The notes under the pieces: model-generated
The model's database searches: none
Told to the model about the DNA's origin: nothing
Seen by the model: the letters and a program-made list of their open reading frames with translations, nothing else
Translations under genes and position numbers: made by a program
Assembly: GCA_016215115.1 (NCBI GenBank)
Contig: JACRLN010000041.1
Coordinates: forward strand, 1 to 43,174
DNA from: Nitrospirota bacterium
GTDB lineage: Bacteria > Nitrospirota > Thermodesulfovibrionia > UBA6902
Reading direction: 5' to 3'
DNA: 43,174 nt
In this document: positions 16,637 to 24,990 of the stretch, piece after piece
How positions within the stretch are numbered: the stretch's first letter is position 1
How the letters are laid out: every line of letters begins with the position of its first letter

Positions 16637-17653
16637 CTATTTTGTACTGCTGATCAACACCGAATCATCAATTAACTTCTCTCTTATATCTTTCATCCCC
16701 ATCTTTAAAAACCAACTCTTCATTTCATCCGGAGAATAACATCTGCCGCCTTCTGTATTGACAAGCATATTCACTGAAAATAGAGCGCTGTTTGGAGGCT
16801 GTGTCAGATCTGATGATATTTTAAATTCCTGAATAACTATCCTTCCGCTTTTATTCAGCGCCTTTTTGCATTTCTTCAAAAGCATGATATTATCTTTCTC
16901 AGAATTTGCGTGTAATATCTGACTGGCAAATATCAGGTCATAACCATTGCTGATATCGTCATGGATAAAATCGCCCTGAATAAAGTTGATGTTATATTTG
17001 TTAAATCCCCCCTCGCCCCTCTTTGAAAAAGAGGGGTTAGGGGAGATTTTGCATGAATGTAATTCTTCTTTCACAACTTTCTTTGCAATCTCAACTGTCT
17101 CCGGCCTGTCAAATAACGTTACTTCTATACCCTTCTTTGCCATCTCTATTGAATATGTTCCGGGGCCGCCACCGAGGTCCAGTGCCGTCTTTACCCCTTT
17201 CAAACCTATCGCCTTTAGTACTTTCTCAACTTTGAGGGATGCCAGATCATGCATGCCAAGAATGAATGCCTCATGGTCATGCGCTTTGCGACCGGGCTTT
17301 CCGGTCTTCATAATTTCATCAAGCACTGACCAGTTCTGCCACAATGTTTCTGCATGTCTGATAATATTGCCCTGATAGTATGGACTTTTTGAGACAAGAT
17401 ATTTGGATGCGAGACTTATGTTCTGATACCTGTCATTTTGTTTTTTTATAAAACCAAGCCCTGTCAGCGCATCAAGCAATATACTGGTTGCTCTTGAATC
17501 TGTATTGAGCTTTTTTGCAATTGTACCTGCTGATAGAGGTTTTTCCAGATAGTCAAATATCCTGTAGTTATTTGCTGTAAGAAGTACCCTCGCCTGCCTG
17601 AAGGCCCCCCATATCCTTCTTATTTTTATAGACTGTTTAAGAATGTTTGACAT
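16637..17653 (-). CDS. SAM-dependent O-methyltransferase family protein with repeat-encoded insert
   Basis: The 338-aa protein has an N-terminal winged-helix dimerisation domain (about 10-90) and a Rossmann methyltransferase domain. SAM motif I is ALDLGGGPGTYSIEMAKKG near 156-174. The layout is that of the O-methyltransferase/acetylserotonin group that includes methyltransferases of small aromatic or tetrapyrrole-like substrates. No catalytic residue fixes the substrate. Residues about 204-222 (KISPNPSFSKRGEGGFNKY) are encoded by a CCCCTCTTTG-type hairpin at 17001-17050 and look foreign to the fold, so they probably form a surface loop. Confidence 0.85.
   Translation of the reverse strand: MSNILKQSIKIRRIWGAFRQARVLLTANNYRIFDYLEKPLSAGTIAKKLNTDSRATSILLDALTGLGFIKKQNDRYQNISLASKYLVSKSPYYQGNIIRHAETLWQNWSVLDEIMKTGKPGRKAHDHEAFILGMHDLASLKVEKVLKAIGLKGVKTALDLGGGPGTYSIEMAKKGIEVTLFDRPETVEIAKKVVKEELHSCKISPNPSFSKRGEGGFNKYNINFIQGDFIHDDISNGYDLIFASQILHANSEKDNIMLLKKCKKALNKSGRIVIQEFKISSDLTQPPNSALFSVNMLVNTEGGRCYSPDEMKSWFLKMGMKDIREKLIDDSVLISSTK
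17001..17050. repeat. CCCCTCTTTG hairpin inserted in a methyltransferase gene
   Basis: The inverted repeat has AATCCCCCCTCGCCCCTCTT pairing with AAGAGGGGTTAGGGGAGATT around a short loop. It keeps the reading frame open. Related hairpins occur at 22001-22038 (in dinG) and 29386-29422 (intergenic). Confidence 0.8.
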
Positions 17654-17679
17654 GATTGCATTCTATCCTTTCTTCAAAA

Positions 17680-17704
17680 GGGCGAGGCACCGCCTCGCCC
17701 CTAC
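17680..17704. repeat. GC-rich palindrome, copy of 9621-9645
   Basis: This 25-nt repeat has arms GGGCGAGGC and GCCTCGCCC and a terminal CTAC, identical to the copy after the recG-upstream operon. It lies between a 92-aa gene and the methyltransferase gene. Confidence 0.75.
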
Positions 17705-17712
17705 CAAATACC

Positions 17713-17991
17713 TTACAACCCCATCTTCTTTAACGCCTCATTGCCTACATCCTGTGTTTTCGGCGCCTCTTCAGGAAGATAAAGCATAACGCCTCCCTTG
17801 ACAGGCCTGATTACAATCTTACCTTCCGCAGCAAGCTGGTTCGTCACCTTTATAGGGTCTTCGTTGTCAAAATATTTCTTAAACGCTGTATTAAAACCGG
17901 AATAAACTGTATGAATTCCCTTATACCCCTCTTTTCTCAGGCTTACAATAGCCTTTTTTATAAACTCCTCATGACTTAATTTTTCCGACAT
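17713..17991 (-). CDS. Conserved-looking 92-aa protein of unknown function
   Basis: The protein begins MSEKLSHEEFIKKAIVSLR and has a small mixed fold with KYFDNEDPIKVTNQLAAEGKIVIRPVKGGVMLYLP, which suggests a winged-helix-like wing. No cysteines, signal or membrane segment are visible. A strong ribosome site, AGGAGG, lies 5 nt before the ATG. I do not recognise it and assign no function. Confidence 0.7.
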   Translation of the reverse strand: MSEKLSHEEFIKKAIVSLRKEGYKGIHTVYSGFNTAFKKYFDNEDPIKVTNQLAAEGKIVIRPVKGGVMLYLPEEAPKTQDVGNEALKKMGL

Positions 17992-18063
17992 AGTAACCTC
18001 CTTCTTTTAGTGGTTAAAAGTTATTGTTTACTTTCTGAAAAAAATTGTTTTTACCGCATACTT

Positions 18064-19485
18064 TTATCTTTCTGGACTGCCCATGAAAAATTCGGCATCT
18101 CTCGGCGCCTGGTCTATCTGTTCCAGTACAGGTATTTCATTTGCTCCAGCAACACCAAGCTCTTTAAATTTTCTTACAGAAGGCAATATTCGCGACTCCA
18201 TCGAACCGATGATCTTATTATATGCTGTAATTGTTTTTTCAATAGCAGACCCCATATCATCAAAATATTTTGCGAGAGTGCTGACCCTGTCATATAACTC
18301 TTTACCTAACTGGCTTATTTGCTGTGCGCTCTTTGTCACCTGCTCCTGCTGCCACCCATACGCAACTGCCTTCAGCAGGGCAATAAGGGTCGTCGGTGTC
18401 GCCGGTATTACCTTTTTGAGACTGCTGTCCTCAATAAGTTTATGGTCATGTTCTATAGCGGCACTGAAGAACGATTCGCCGGGCATAAACATCACCACCA
18501 TTTCCGGTGATTTCGGAAACTGGTCCCAGTATGCTTTTGAGCCGAGGGCATTCATATGATTCCTCACCTGCGTTACATAGTGGGTCAGCGCCTTCTGCCT
18601 GCCTTCTTCAGATGCTTCCGCTATCGCCTTCAGATATGCGTCTACCGGCGCTTTTGCGTCAACAACGATCTCCCTGCCGTTGGGCAGTCTGACAATCATA
18701 TCCGGTCTAAGCCTCCCGCTTTCAGTGTCCACTGAAACTTCCTCATAGAAATCGCAGTGTGCCGTCATGCCTGCAAGTTCTGCCGTCCTTTTTAATGTAA
18801 GCTGCCCCCACGACCCGCTGACCTGCGGCTTTCTCAGCGCAGTCACAAGGCTGCTTGTTTCTTTCTGTAATTGCTGATGGGTTGTCGAAAGTATCTTGAT
18901 CTGCTCGTCCAGACTGGTATAATCCTGCCTGCGTTTAACCTCTAAAGAATGCAGATACTCCTCATACTTTTTTAAAGCCTCCTGAAGAGGCCTTACAAGA
19001 CCGTCCATTGCAGCCTGATGCTCGCCGAGTTTCCCCTTTGTATCAGTCACTACATTGCCGAGATGTTCCTTTGCAAGCCTGATAAAGTCTTCACTGCTGC
19101 TTTTTAATGCTGCAGATGAAAGTGCATTGAAAGTATCCGTCATCTCTTTTTTCATAGTTTCAATTAACGATTTTTGTTCTTCAAGATTCTTTACAGATTC
19201 TTTCAACTCGGTTAAAGCTTTTACTTTCTCCTGTTGTTCCATAGTTAATTCATTCCGGATCTTCCCGATATCCAAGTCGTTCCGGGCGGTCTGCTGCCTG
19301 AGTTCTGTATTCACTGCCTCAAAGCTTTTTGCCTTGCTTTCAAGTTCCGTTATTTGGCCTGAAAAGCTTGTCTGAAGATCTGCAATCTGCTTTGTATAAA
19401 TTGACTGTAAACGTGACTTTGTGAACAGCCAAACTATAATCCCAACAATTATGACAGCAGAAATTATGTATGCCGGTGTTGTCAT
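18064..19485 (-). CDS. rmuC: DNA recombination protein RmuC
   Basis: RmuC limits recombination between inverted repeats and carries a nuclease-like fold. The 473-aa protein has one N-terminal membrane helix (about 4-22), a long coiled coil (about 25-210) and the RmuC domain (about 215-440) with SGSWGQLTLKRTAELAGM, GRLRPDMIVRLPNGREIVVDAKAPVDAY and VVMFMPGESFFSAA. The DAKAP segment is the best-known signature. It is preceded by VapBC in the same direction with a 17-nt gap. Confidence 0.95.
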   Translation of the reverse strand: MTTPAYIISAVIIVGIIVWLFTKSRLQSIYTKQIADLQTSFSGQITELESKAKSFEAVNTELRQQTARNDLDIGKIRNELTMEQQEKVKALTELKESVKNLEEQKSLIETMKKEMTDTFNALSSAALKSSSEDFIRLAKEHLGNVVTDTKGKLGEHQAAMDGLVRPLQEALKKYEEYLHSLEVKRRQDYTSLDEQIKILSTTHQQLQKETSSLVTALRKPQVSGSWGQLTLKRTAELAGMTAHCDFYEEVSVDTESGRLRPDMIVRLPNGREIVVDAKAPVDAYLKAIAEASEEGRQKALTHYVTQVRNHMNALGSKAYWDQFPKSPEMVVMFMPGESFFSAAIEHDHKLIEDSSLKKVIPATPTTLIALLKAVAYGWQQEQVTKSAQQISQLGKELYDRVSTLAKYFDDMGSAIEKTITAYNKIIGSMESRILPSVRKFKELGVAGANEIPVLEQIDQAPRDAEFFMGSPER

Positions 19486-19502
19486 TTAAACTCCATTCAG
19501 GA

Positions 19503-19901
19503 TTAAATCTCTTCAAAACCTTCCTGTCTGAAATGTCCATCCAGTGAAAGGCATTTTAATAACTTCAACCTTTTCATTACAACAAAACTTGTGCAGTCAG
19601 TAAAACTGTAAGCTTTGTCTTTCCTTGACACAAAAAGCTCCCATGCCTGTTTCTCATCTGAAGAAGTAATCCATATCTTCTCTATCTGCGGAGATTTGTG
19701 CAGGATATTCCCCACATAAACCGCCTTATCATGACCCACACGTGCCAGGACCAGAGTCACGATTTCATCAAAGATGTAATTTGTAATATATATCTTCTCT
19801 TTAAAGCCGGTTAAATATTTTTTTATCCTCTGATGGTCAGGGTCCTTTATATTTATATAGGCATAAATCGCACTGGTATCAACAAAAATATGTTCCTTCA
19901 T
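19503..19901 (-). CDS. vapC: PIN-domain toxin, VapC-like
   Basis: This 132-aa PIN-fold RNase has the acidic residues expected at the active site: D8 (FVDTSAIYA), E46 (NYIFDEIVT), D102 (FTDCTSF) and D121 (SLDGHF). VapC toxins cut tRNA or rRNA. Its ATG overlaps the antitoxin stop by 4 nt. A target cannot be told from sequence. Confidence 0.88.
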   Translation of the reverse strand: MKEHIFVDTSAIYAYINIKDPDHQRIKKYLTGFKEKIYITNYIFDEIVTLVLARVGHDKAVYVGNILHKSPQIEKIWITSSDEKQAWELFVSRKDKAYSFTDCTSFVVMKRLKLLKCLSLDGHFRQEGFEEI

Positions 19902-20116
19902 TTTTTCTTATAGAGCCACTTATCATGGTCTTTTCCATAAGCCTCAGCATCCTCAGCTATGCCTGCAATGGAGGAAAAGGAATAGATATTGGACTTTTTA
20001 GAATAGCTTTCAATGATTTCCCTCAGCACCTGAGAGATACTTTTCGCTTTTTCCCTGGACAGTTTTTTTAAAAATTCATACTGTTTTTCTTCAAGTAATA
20101 TTTGTGTTCTATGCAT
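19898..20116 (-). CDS. vapB: Ribbon-helix-helix antitoxin, VapB-like
   Basis: The 72-aa protein begins MHRTQILLEEKQYEFLKKLS and continues with a helix pair, KSISQVLREIIESY. This is a ribbon-helix-helix DNA-binding pattern, and the C-terminal tail (DAEAYGKDHDKWLYKKK) should bind the toxin. It is the first gene of the VapBC pair and probably autoregulates it. Confidence 0.82.
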   Translation of the reverse strand: MHRTQILLEEKQYEFLKKLSREKAKSISQVLREIIESYSKKSNIYSFSSIAGIAEDAEAYGKDHDKWLYKKK

Positions 20117-20181
20117 TCTACATCACCTCTCGTTACATCATACGGCATTACATTATTAAAATCAATTAAAATATCCTTGTT

Positions 20182-20330
20182 TCAGCACAGTATTTGAGGC
20201 GTTTTTCTCCACTCCACCGCCCATTTATCGTCCCGGTACGAGTCGCTTCCGTCTTCAAACCTTCTCAAGCATACAACGCCGTCCATTTTAAAGTCTATTA
20301 AATTATTCTCTTTCAAAATGATATTTAAAT
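20182..20330 (-). pseudogene. Possible remnant of a gene 3' end
   Basis: An open frame reads NIILKENNLIDFKMDGVVCL and then RRFEDGSDSYRDDKWAVEWR, with a stop at 20182. Codon use looks protein-like. It continues upstream only into a mobile repeat (20331-20464) and has no convincing start; the internal ATG would give 34 aa. I read it as the tail of a gene cut by the repeat or as a chance frame. I do not recognise the family. Confidence 0.3.
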
Positions 20331-20464
20331 AGAGTCTGTTTATAAACTCTGCCTGTCTGTCATTCCGGCAGTCCTTAAGCCGGGATCCAGTTTGTATTTT
20401 CTGGATTCCCGCTCAACATACTGCGGGAATGACGCTTCAGTGTTTGACTTTATGGACAGACTCT
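20331..20464. mobile_element. MITE-like element with terminal inverted repeats
   Basis: The ends are AGAGTCTGTTTATAAA (20331-20346) and TTTATGGACAGACTCT (20449-20464), inverted with two mismatches. The direct repeat AAAT flanks both sides and could be a target duplication. Inside are the CGGGAATCCAG-type hairpins found at four other places. The element's last bases help form the TAG stop of the neighbouring DUF1284 gene. At 134 nt it encodes no transposase and would need one supplied in trans. Confidence 0.65.
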
Positions 20465-20867
20465 AAATAGACTTGTTTCTCAATCTTTGATAATAATGAT
20501 TTTTTTCGCATGCCTTTTTCCAATCGCATTCAATGCAATATTTTCTGAACCACTGAGGGAAGATTTCCGGCATATTCCCTTTTATTTTATCCCAGCAAAC
20601 TATTGAGTTTTTTCTAATTGCAAGCAGATTCAGCGCAGTATCATCCATTTCTTTTATTTCTTCATCTGCATGTTCATCGAACTGGCATTTATAATCTTTG
20701 AGATAAGGACATTTTTCACATATTTCATCTGCTTCATCGCAGATTTCAACATTTTCAGTTTCTGCTCTTTCTAAAACATCCTTGAGATTTTCTATAAAAA
20801 TATCGTCATAACCTTCTCCGCTGAAAAAATTAAGACATATGAGATGATGTCCCCTGAGTCTCAGCAT
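20463..20867 (-). CDS. DUF1284 cysteine-rich protein
   Basis: The 134-aa protein opens with LRLRGHHLICLNFFSGEGYD, the signature of DUF1284, and carries CEKCPYLKDYKC plus CIECDWKKAC, so it probably binds a metal or Fe-S cluster. It overlaps the end of the upstream DinG-like helicase frame by 7 nt and is likely co-transcribed. Its stop codon uses bases of the adjoining MITE-like element. Function is unknown. Confidence 0.82.
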   Translation of the reverse strand: MLRLRGHHLICLNFFSGEGYDDIFIENLKDVLERAETENVEICDEADEICEKCPYLKDYKCQFDEHADEEIKEMDDTALNLLAIRKNSIVCWDKIKGNMPEIFPQWFRKYCIECDWKKACEKNHYYQRLRNKSI

Positions 20868-22819
20868 ATATTCTTGACTCCTTTATTACACTGCCTCATT
20901 ATATCTTTTTTCATCTTTTTTGTAGTAAGGGCGGGGTTCAACCCCGCTCCTGCCTGATTTTCAGGCACAGATTCAAAAAATTTCCTGACATCCTCAATGT
21001 CATGCACAATATCCATCTCCGGCAGGGAAGAAATAACGGCTCTGCCGTATGAACTATTCACAAGCCGTGTATCAAGGATAGCTACAACGCCATAGTCATC
21101 CGTGCTTCTTATAAGCCTTCCAACACCCTGTCGCAACTGTAATATTGCAGATGGAAGTGCAAGATCGTTGAACCACCTGTCTCCGAGCCTTCTGCACCGT
21201 TCATCGTATACCGGATCCCCCGGGGAACCGAACGGCATCTTTACGATAATCACGAGGCTCAAATCTTCGCCCTTGATATCAATCCCCTGCCAGAAAGTCG
21301 CGGTTGCAAGGAGAACTGAATTAGCAGTATCTTTGAACCACCGTATTAGTCTTGCGGGCGGTATATCTCCCTGGGATTTACAGGGATAGTCTGTTTTAAT
21401 ATTTTCAGACACAAACCGTAGATGACTGTATGAAGTAAAGAGCACAAGCGCCCTTCCCTTTGATGCATTGACAAGCCCCTCGATAACCTTGAGACCCTGC
21501 TGCTGAAAAATCTCATTTTTCTCCTTAACAGGACGCGGCAGTTCATTATCAAGATACAGAAGCGCCTGCCTTTTGTAATTAAACGGCGACCCAATCACCA
21601 TATCTTCAAACCCTTTTTCTAAATCCGTAATGCCAAGCCTCTCTTTTATATAATTAAAATCTCCGGCTGCCGTCAATGTGGCAGACGTCATAACCACGCT
21701 CTCATAACCGCTCATCAAGTCACAAAACGGTTTCTTCGACTCGACAAGATTGCTTTTCAGTTCCAGAGCCTTTTTATTGACCGTCATGAAATAAACCTTT
21801 CCCACATCTTCCCGAGCTATAAAATCATCAATAGTATTTTCAAGAGACCTCACATAAATCATTGTCGTTTCTGCCCTGTCCCTCAACTCATCGCTCTCAG
21901 CCGCATCTTTATAAAGATTCAACCTGTGAATAACCTTATCAAGGGAAAGCTGATCCTTCAATTTCTCCAATCCTTCGATAATCGCAACAGGGATACTTTC
22001 ACCCCCCTTTGACAAAGGGGGGATGGGGGGATTTTTAAAAAACCTCTCGACATCTTCAAACAAATGATCAACTGCAATCTTCAAACCTCTCAAACGATAA
22101 AGCAGCCATATTACATGTGGATAACTCAGTACGCTGCCAAAAACATGTGAAATAACATTCTCAATCTGGTGCGCCTCATCTATAATTAACTGTTCATGGA
22201 AAGGCAGGATATTGAATCCGGAAAGAAGGTCATACATAAGAAGGTGGTGGTTGACCACAACGATATCCTTCTTATAGAGACTCCTGAAATGCCTGTAGTA
22301 GAAACACTCGCTGTAAGACGGGCACTGAGTGGAGCTGCAGTCATTTGATTCACCACAAACCCTGGACCAAAAATCAGGGATAAACGATAGTTCATCCTTA
22401 TCGCCTGTGTCTGTTTCGAACATCCACTCGCGAAACTTCATGTATGATTCAGTCAGCTCTGAAAACTCTCGTTCACGCTTCATGCAGAGATAATTGTTCT
22501 TCCCCTTAAGCATGGCAAAAGAAAACATCTGCGGCAACACCTTTTGCAGAAAAAATAAGTCCTTGTTTATCAGTTGATCCTGAAGGGCTATCGAGGCTGT
22601 TGAGACAATGGTCTTTTCATTTGACAGTATCGCGGGAATCAGATAAGCAAATGATTTCCCGACCCCTGTCCCAGCCTCAACAAGAAACCTATTGTTATTT
22701 TTCAAACAGTCAAAGACAGCCTCCGCCATCTCCACCTGCTGCGGCCGGTCTTCGTAGTCAGGGAAGCTTTTCTTTAGAATGTTGAATGCAGTTTTAAGGT
22801 TGTTCAAATGCGTCTCCAT
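20861..22819 (-). CDS. dinG: DinG-family ATP-dependent Fe-S DNA helicase
   Basis: This XPD-like helicase unwinds DNA, RNA-DNA hybrids and D-loops. Counting from an upstream ATG at 22834, Walker A is AGTGVGKS (54-61), the Fe-S cysteines are C117, C166, C171 and C177 with DinG-like spacing, and the DEAH box is IIDEAHQ (218-223). The C-terminal motif QGVGRLIRS is present. I prefer the second ATG (METHLNN, 22819) because the first lies within a mobile repeat. Two repeat-encoded inserts occur: NPPIPPLSKGGES near 268-280 and AGAGLNPALTT near 634-644. Both keep frame. Confidence 0.9.
   Translation of the reverse strand: METHLNNLKTAFNILKKSFPDYEDRPQQVEMAEAVFDCLKNNNRFLVEAGTGVGKSFAYLIPAILSNEKTIVSTASIALQDQLINKDLFFLQKVLPQMFSFAMLKGKNNYLCMKREREFSELTESYMKFREWMFETDTGDKDELSFIPDFWSRVCGESNDCSSTQCPSYSECFYYRHFRSLYKKDIVVVNHHLLMYDLLSGFNILPFHEQLIIDEAHQIENVISHVFGSVLSYPHVIWLLYRLRGLKIAVDHLFEDVERFFKNPPIPPLSKGGESIPVAIIEGLEKLKDQLSLDKVIHRLNLYKDAAESDELRDRAETTMIYVRSLENTIDDFIAREDVGKVYFMTVNKKALELKSNLVESKKPFCDLMSGYESVVMTSATLTAAGDFNYIKERLGITDLEKGFEDMVIGSPFNYKRQALLYLDNELPRPVKEKNEIFQQQGLKVIEGLVNASKGRALVLFTSYSHLRFVSENIKTDYPCKSQGDIPPARLIRWFKDTANSVLLATATFWQGIDIKGEDLSLVIIVKMPFGSPGDPVYDERCRRLGDRWFNDLALPSAILQLRQGVGRLIRSTDDYGVVAILDTRLVNSSYGRAVISSLPEMDIVHDIEDVRKFFESVPENQAGAGLNPALTTKKMKKDIMRQCNKGVKNIC
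20926..20953. repeat. GCGGGGTTCAACCCCGC palindrome inside dinG end
   Basis: The 17-nt palindrome (20931-20947) with outer AGGAGC / GCTCCT-like flanks encodes AGAGLNPAL near the helicase C-terminus. The same peptide is familiar as a repeat-derived insert in environmental genomes. Confidence 0.65.
22001..22038. repeat. CCCCCTTTGACAAAGGGGG hairpin inside dinG
   Basis: Arms ACCCCCCTTTG and CAAAGGGGGG pair around AC. On the minus strand it encodes KNPPIPPLSKGG. It is the same class as 17001-17050 and 29386-29422. Confidence 0.75.
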
Positions 22820-22829
22820 ATATTTAACT

Positions 22830-22884
22830 GTCATTCCGGCTTGTCCGGAATCTTTCCGTCATTCCCGTGAAAACGGGAATCCAG
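22830..22884. repeat. CGGGAATCCAG-type element upstream of dinG
   Basis: Two adjoining hairpins, TCATTCCGGCTTGTCCGGAA and TCATTCCCGTGAAAACGGGA, end in ATCCAG. The element separates the accessory island's last small gene from dinG and overlaps an unlikely dinG start. Confidence 0.7.
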
Positions 22885-22887
22885 TTT

Positions 22888-23034
22888 TTATTCATTTTTT
22901 AGCCTTTCAACTTCTTTCCTTATTTCACCAACAACTTCAGAATTCTGAATTACTTTCTTCTTATCTTCTTTTACTGAGATGATATAAAACACTTTACCGT
23001 CCAGAGGTATATGAGCAAAGTTTAGGCAACTCAT
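22888..23034 (-). CDS. 48-aa protein at the end of the restriction-modification operon
   Basis: This short frame begins ATGAGTTGCCTAAAC and is preceded by GGAGAG at a 5-nt spacing. It encodes MSCLNFAHIPLDGKVFYIIS and then a Lys/Glu-rich helix (VKEDKKKVIQNSEVVGEIRK) with no stops until 22888. It overlaps the end of the GIY-YIG-like gene by 41 nt in another frame. The composition and ribosome site suggest a real gene, but the family is unknown and a chance frame remains possible. Confidence 0.5.
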   Translation of the reverse strand: MSCLNFAHIPLDGKVFYIISVKEDKKKVIQNSEVVGEIRKEVERLKNE

Positions 23035-23677
23035 ATTTCTCTCTCCACTTCTTTTCTATATATTCTAAAAACAACTGCTCCGAGCCTCTTATAAAATAGA
23101 CCACAAATTTGAAGTTTCTATGTTTTTTATCAGAAACGTTAATACCATTCCTGAAGAAGAAATCCGTTTCAACACTATTTGTAATATATTTTTTCTCTTC
23201 CCTCGACAAAAATAGAAAAGAAAGCAAATCTTTGGTTCTAATAGGCTCATTCTTTAAATCACAAGCAACAAATGGAACCTTTCCATTAGGTGACATTGCT
23301 TTTTTTCTATGTGATTGTGATTTAGATTGGTAAATATCCAAACTTATACCTGACCATCCAGCATCTATTTCACCTAATAAATGATGTTTAATTCTTAGCC
23401 TAACGTTATCTTTTGCAATACCGTTATATATAATTTCACCATTCTTAATTTTTGAAGGAATTAGTTTTTTATGTAATCTATGATTAACAGGTTCATTTGT
23501 CCAAATCCAATAGCAACCACCCCTATCGGGTATTTTTTTAAGGTCTGTTTCTTTTTTTATCAATACGAAATCAACGTTATCCAACTTCTCATTAGGTATT
23601 TTTATTTCTTTTTCAAGAACCTTAAATTTATCCTCTTGCTTCTTCCAATATACTGAATTTTTATTGGCTATTTTCAT
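22994..23677 (-). CDS. GIY-YIG-like nuclease, probable restriction endonuclease
   Basis: The 227-aa protein has the GIY-YIG order in variant form: G54-C-Y56 (DRGGCYWIWT), Y84-N-G86 (IIYNGIAKDN), then R93/R95 and H99 (VRLRIKHHLLG), with a candidate metal-binding glutamate late in the chain (near E200-E205, GSEQLFLEYIEKKW). Similar folds occur in type II enzymes such as Eco29kI. It overlaps the upstream methyltransferase gene by 17 nt, which supports a methyltransferase-nuclease pair. Cutting specificity is unknown. Confidence 0.68.
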   Translation of the reverse strand: MKIANKNSVYWKKQEDKFKVLEKEIKIPNEKLDNVDFVLIKKETDLKKIPDRGGCYWIWTNEPVNHRLHKKLIPSKIKNGEIIYNGIAKDNVRLRIKHHLLGEIDAGWSGISLDIYQSKSQSHRKKAMSPNGKVPFVACDLKNEPIRTKDLLSFLFLSREEKKYITNSVETDFFFRNGINVSDKKHRNFKFVVYFIRGSEQLFLEYIEKKWREKYELPKLCSYTSGR

Positions 23678-24950
23678 TTTTCCTAATACTTAAAAATTTC
23701 TTTTTGTAGCTATATTCAAAACCTTCATCAATAAGTGCCAATTTATTTTTTATCAAATGAGCATTGATGAATGTTTTGTTCTTCAGATAGAGATAGCACA
23801 AAAGATTGCCGCTATCGTCATACTTGACAGCATCATATTTGAGAAACACTTTCTCGCCATTCAGTTTTTCTTTTAAGAACTGAATCGCCCTCCCGTTTAT
23901 TTCCTTTCTCTCTTTGATGCCAAGCAACCTGACTTTCAAATCATTATTCAGAATGACAATCTCAGGACTTATTATTTCTTTGACGGAATAATAAGTCTCT
24001 CTATGCTGATATGAACCGTTGTCTATCTTCGAACCGAATTTCAGTTTCTTCGGATCAATCTTTTTATCAAACCTGACAGGGTCCTTAAAGACATAGGGTA
24101 ACTTGAGGATTTCTTCCTTAAAGTTTGTGACTTTCTTTTCCTGAGTAATTACTTCAAAGTTTTCGGGGTGTTTCTTTATATCAAGCTTCTCTTTGATTAC
24201 AGGTAAAAAATCTTTGTTAATCTCATATCCAACAGAGTTTCGTCCAAGCTTCCTTGCAGCAAGACAGGTGGTACCGCTTCCTAAAAATGGATCAAGGACT
24301 GTATCACCGACAAAGCTGAACATCTTTATTAATCTCTTAGGCAACTCCTCAGGGAACATTGCAAGATGTTTATCCTGTCTCTCACCGGAGAAGTTCCAGT
24401 GACCGTAAAAATATTCATTCCATTCTTCAGTGGTAAGTTTGGATTTCTCTTTTATATCTCTGCTAACTTTTGGAGAGTCACCGAGCTTCTTGAATATCAG
24501 GATGAATTCATAGTCGAGTTTGATAATCCCGTTACGCGGATATGGAAAAGATCCCATAACCGTAGCCCCGCCTGTTGTATTGCATGTCGTAACCTTCTGC
24601 CAGATAATCGCGCCCATATAATCAAATCCAATCGTCTCACAGAACTTGATTATCTCTTCTCTTATGGGAATAATTTTATATCTCCCGTAATAGACAGAAC
24701 GGGCAAACTGGTCTCCGATGTTGACGCACAAACGGCAACCTTTGTGTAAAACCCTGTAACATTCCTTCCAGACAAGGTTAAGGTTGTTAATGTAGTCTTC
24801 GTATGAATCATTGAACCCTATCTGACTACCATTGCCGTAGTCCTTCAATTGCCAGTATGGCGGAGATGTGATAGTGAGATGAACGCTCTCATCCTTCAGC
24901 TCATCCATCCTTCTGCTATCGCCGATGATTATGGTTGTGTTGGAATTCAT
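23661..24950 (-). CDS. Site-specific DNA methyltransferase fused to a degenerate SNase-like domain
   Basis: The 429-aa protein has an N-terminal amino-methyltransferase domain (about 1-255) with TSPPYW at 28-33 and DPFLGSGTT at 220-228. The order, catalytic motif first and SAM motif last, is the beta class, and SPPYW favours N4-cytosine or N6-adenine methylation. The C-terminus (about 333-415) resembles staphylococcal nuclease: VRLLGI, then AIQFLKEKLNGEKVFLKYD, then LLCYLYLKNKTFINAHLIKNKLA. The SNase metal aspartate (GID in active enzymes) is GIK here, and the catalytic GR in the later loop is GN, so this domain is probably non-catalytic and may bind DNA. Confidence 0.85.
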   Translation of the reverse strand: MNSNTTIIIGDSRRMDELKDESVHLTITSPPYWQLKDYGNGSQIGFNDSYEDYINNLNLVWKECYRVLHKGCRLCVNIGDQFARSVYYGRYKIIPIREEIIKFCETIGFDYMGAIIWQKVTTCNTTGGATVMGSFPYPRNGIIKLDYEFILIFKKLGDSPKVSRDIKEKSKLTTEEWNEYFYGHWNFSGERQDKHLAMFPEELPKRLIKMFSFVGDTVLDPFLGSGTTCLAARKLGRNSVGYEINKDFLPVIKEKLDIKKHPENFEVITQEKKVTNFKEEILKLPYVFKDPVRFDKKIDPKKLKFGSKIDNGSYQHRETYYSVKEIISPEIVILNNDLKVRLLGIKERKEINGRAIQFLKEKLNGEKVFLKYDAVKYDDSGNLLCYLYLKNKTFINAHLIKNKLALIDEGFEYSYKKKFLSIRKNENSQ

Positions 24951-24990
24951 AACAACTTTCCTTTAAAGCAATAATTTATTTTTCAACTCT

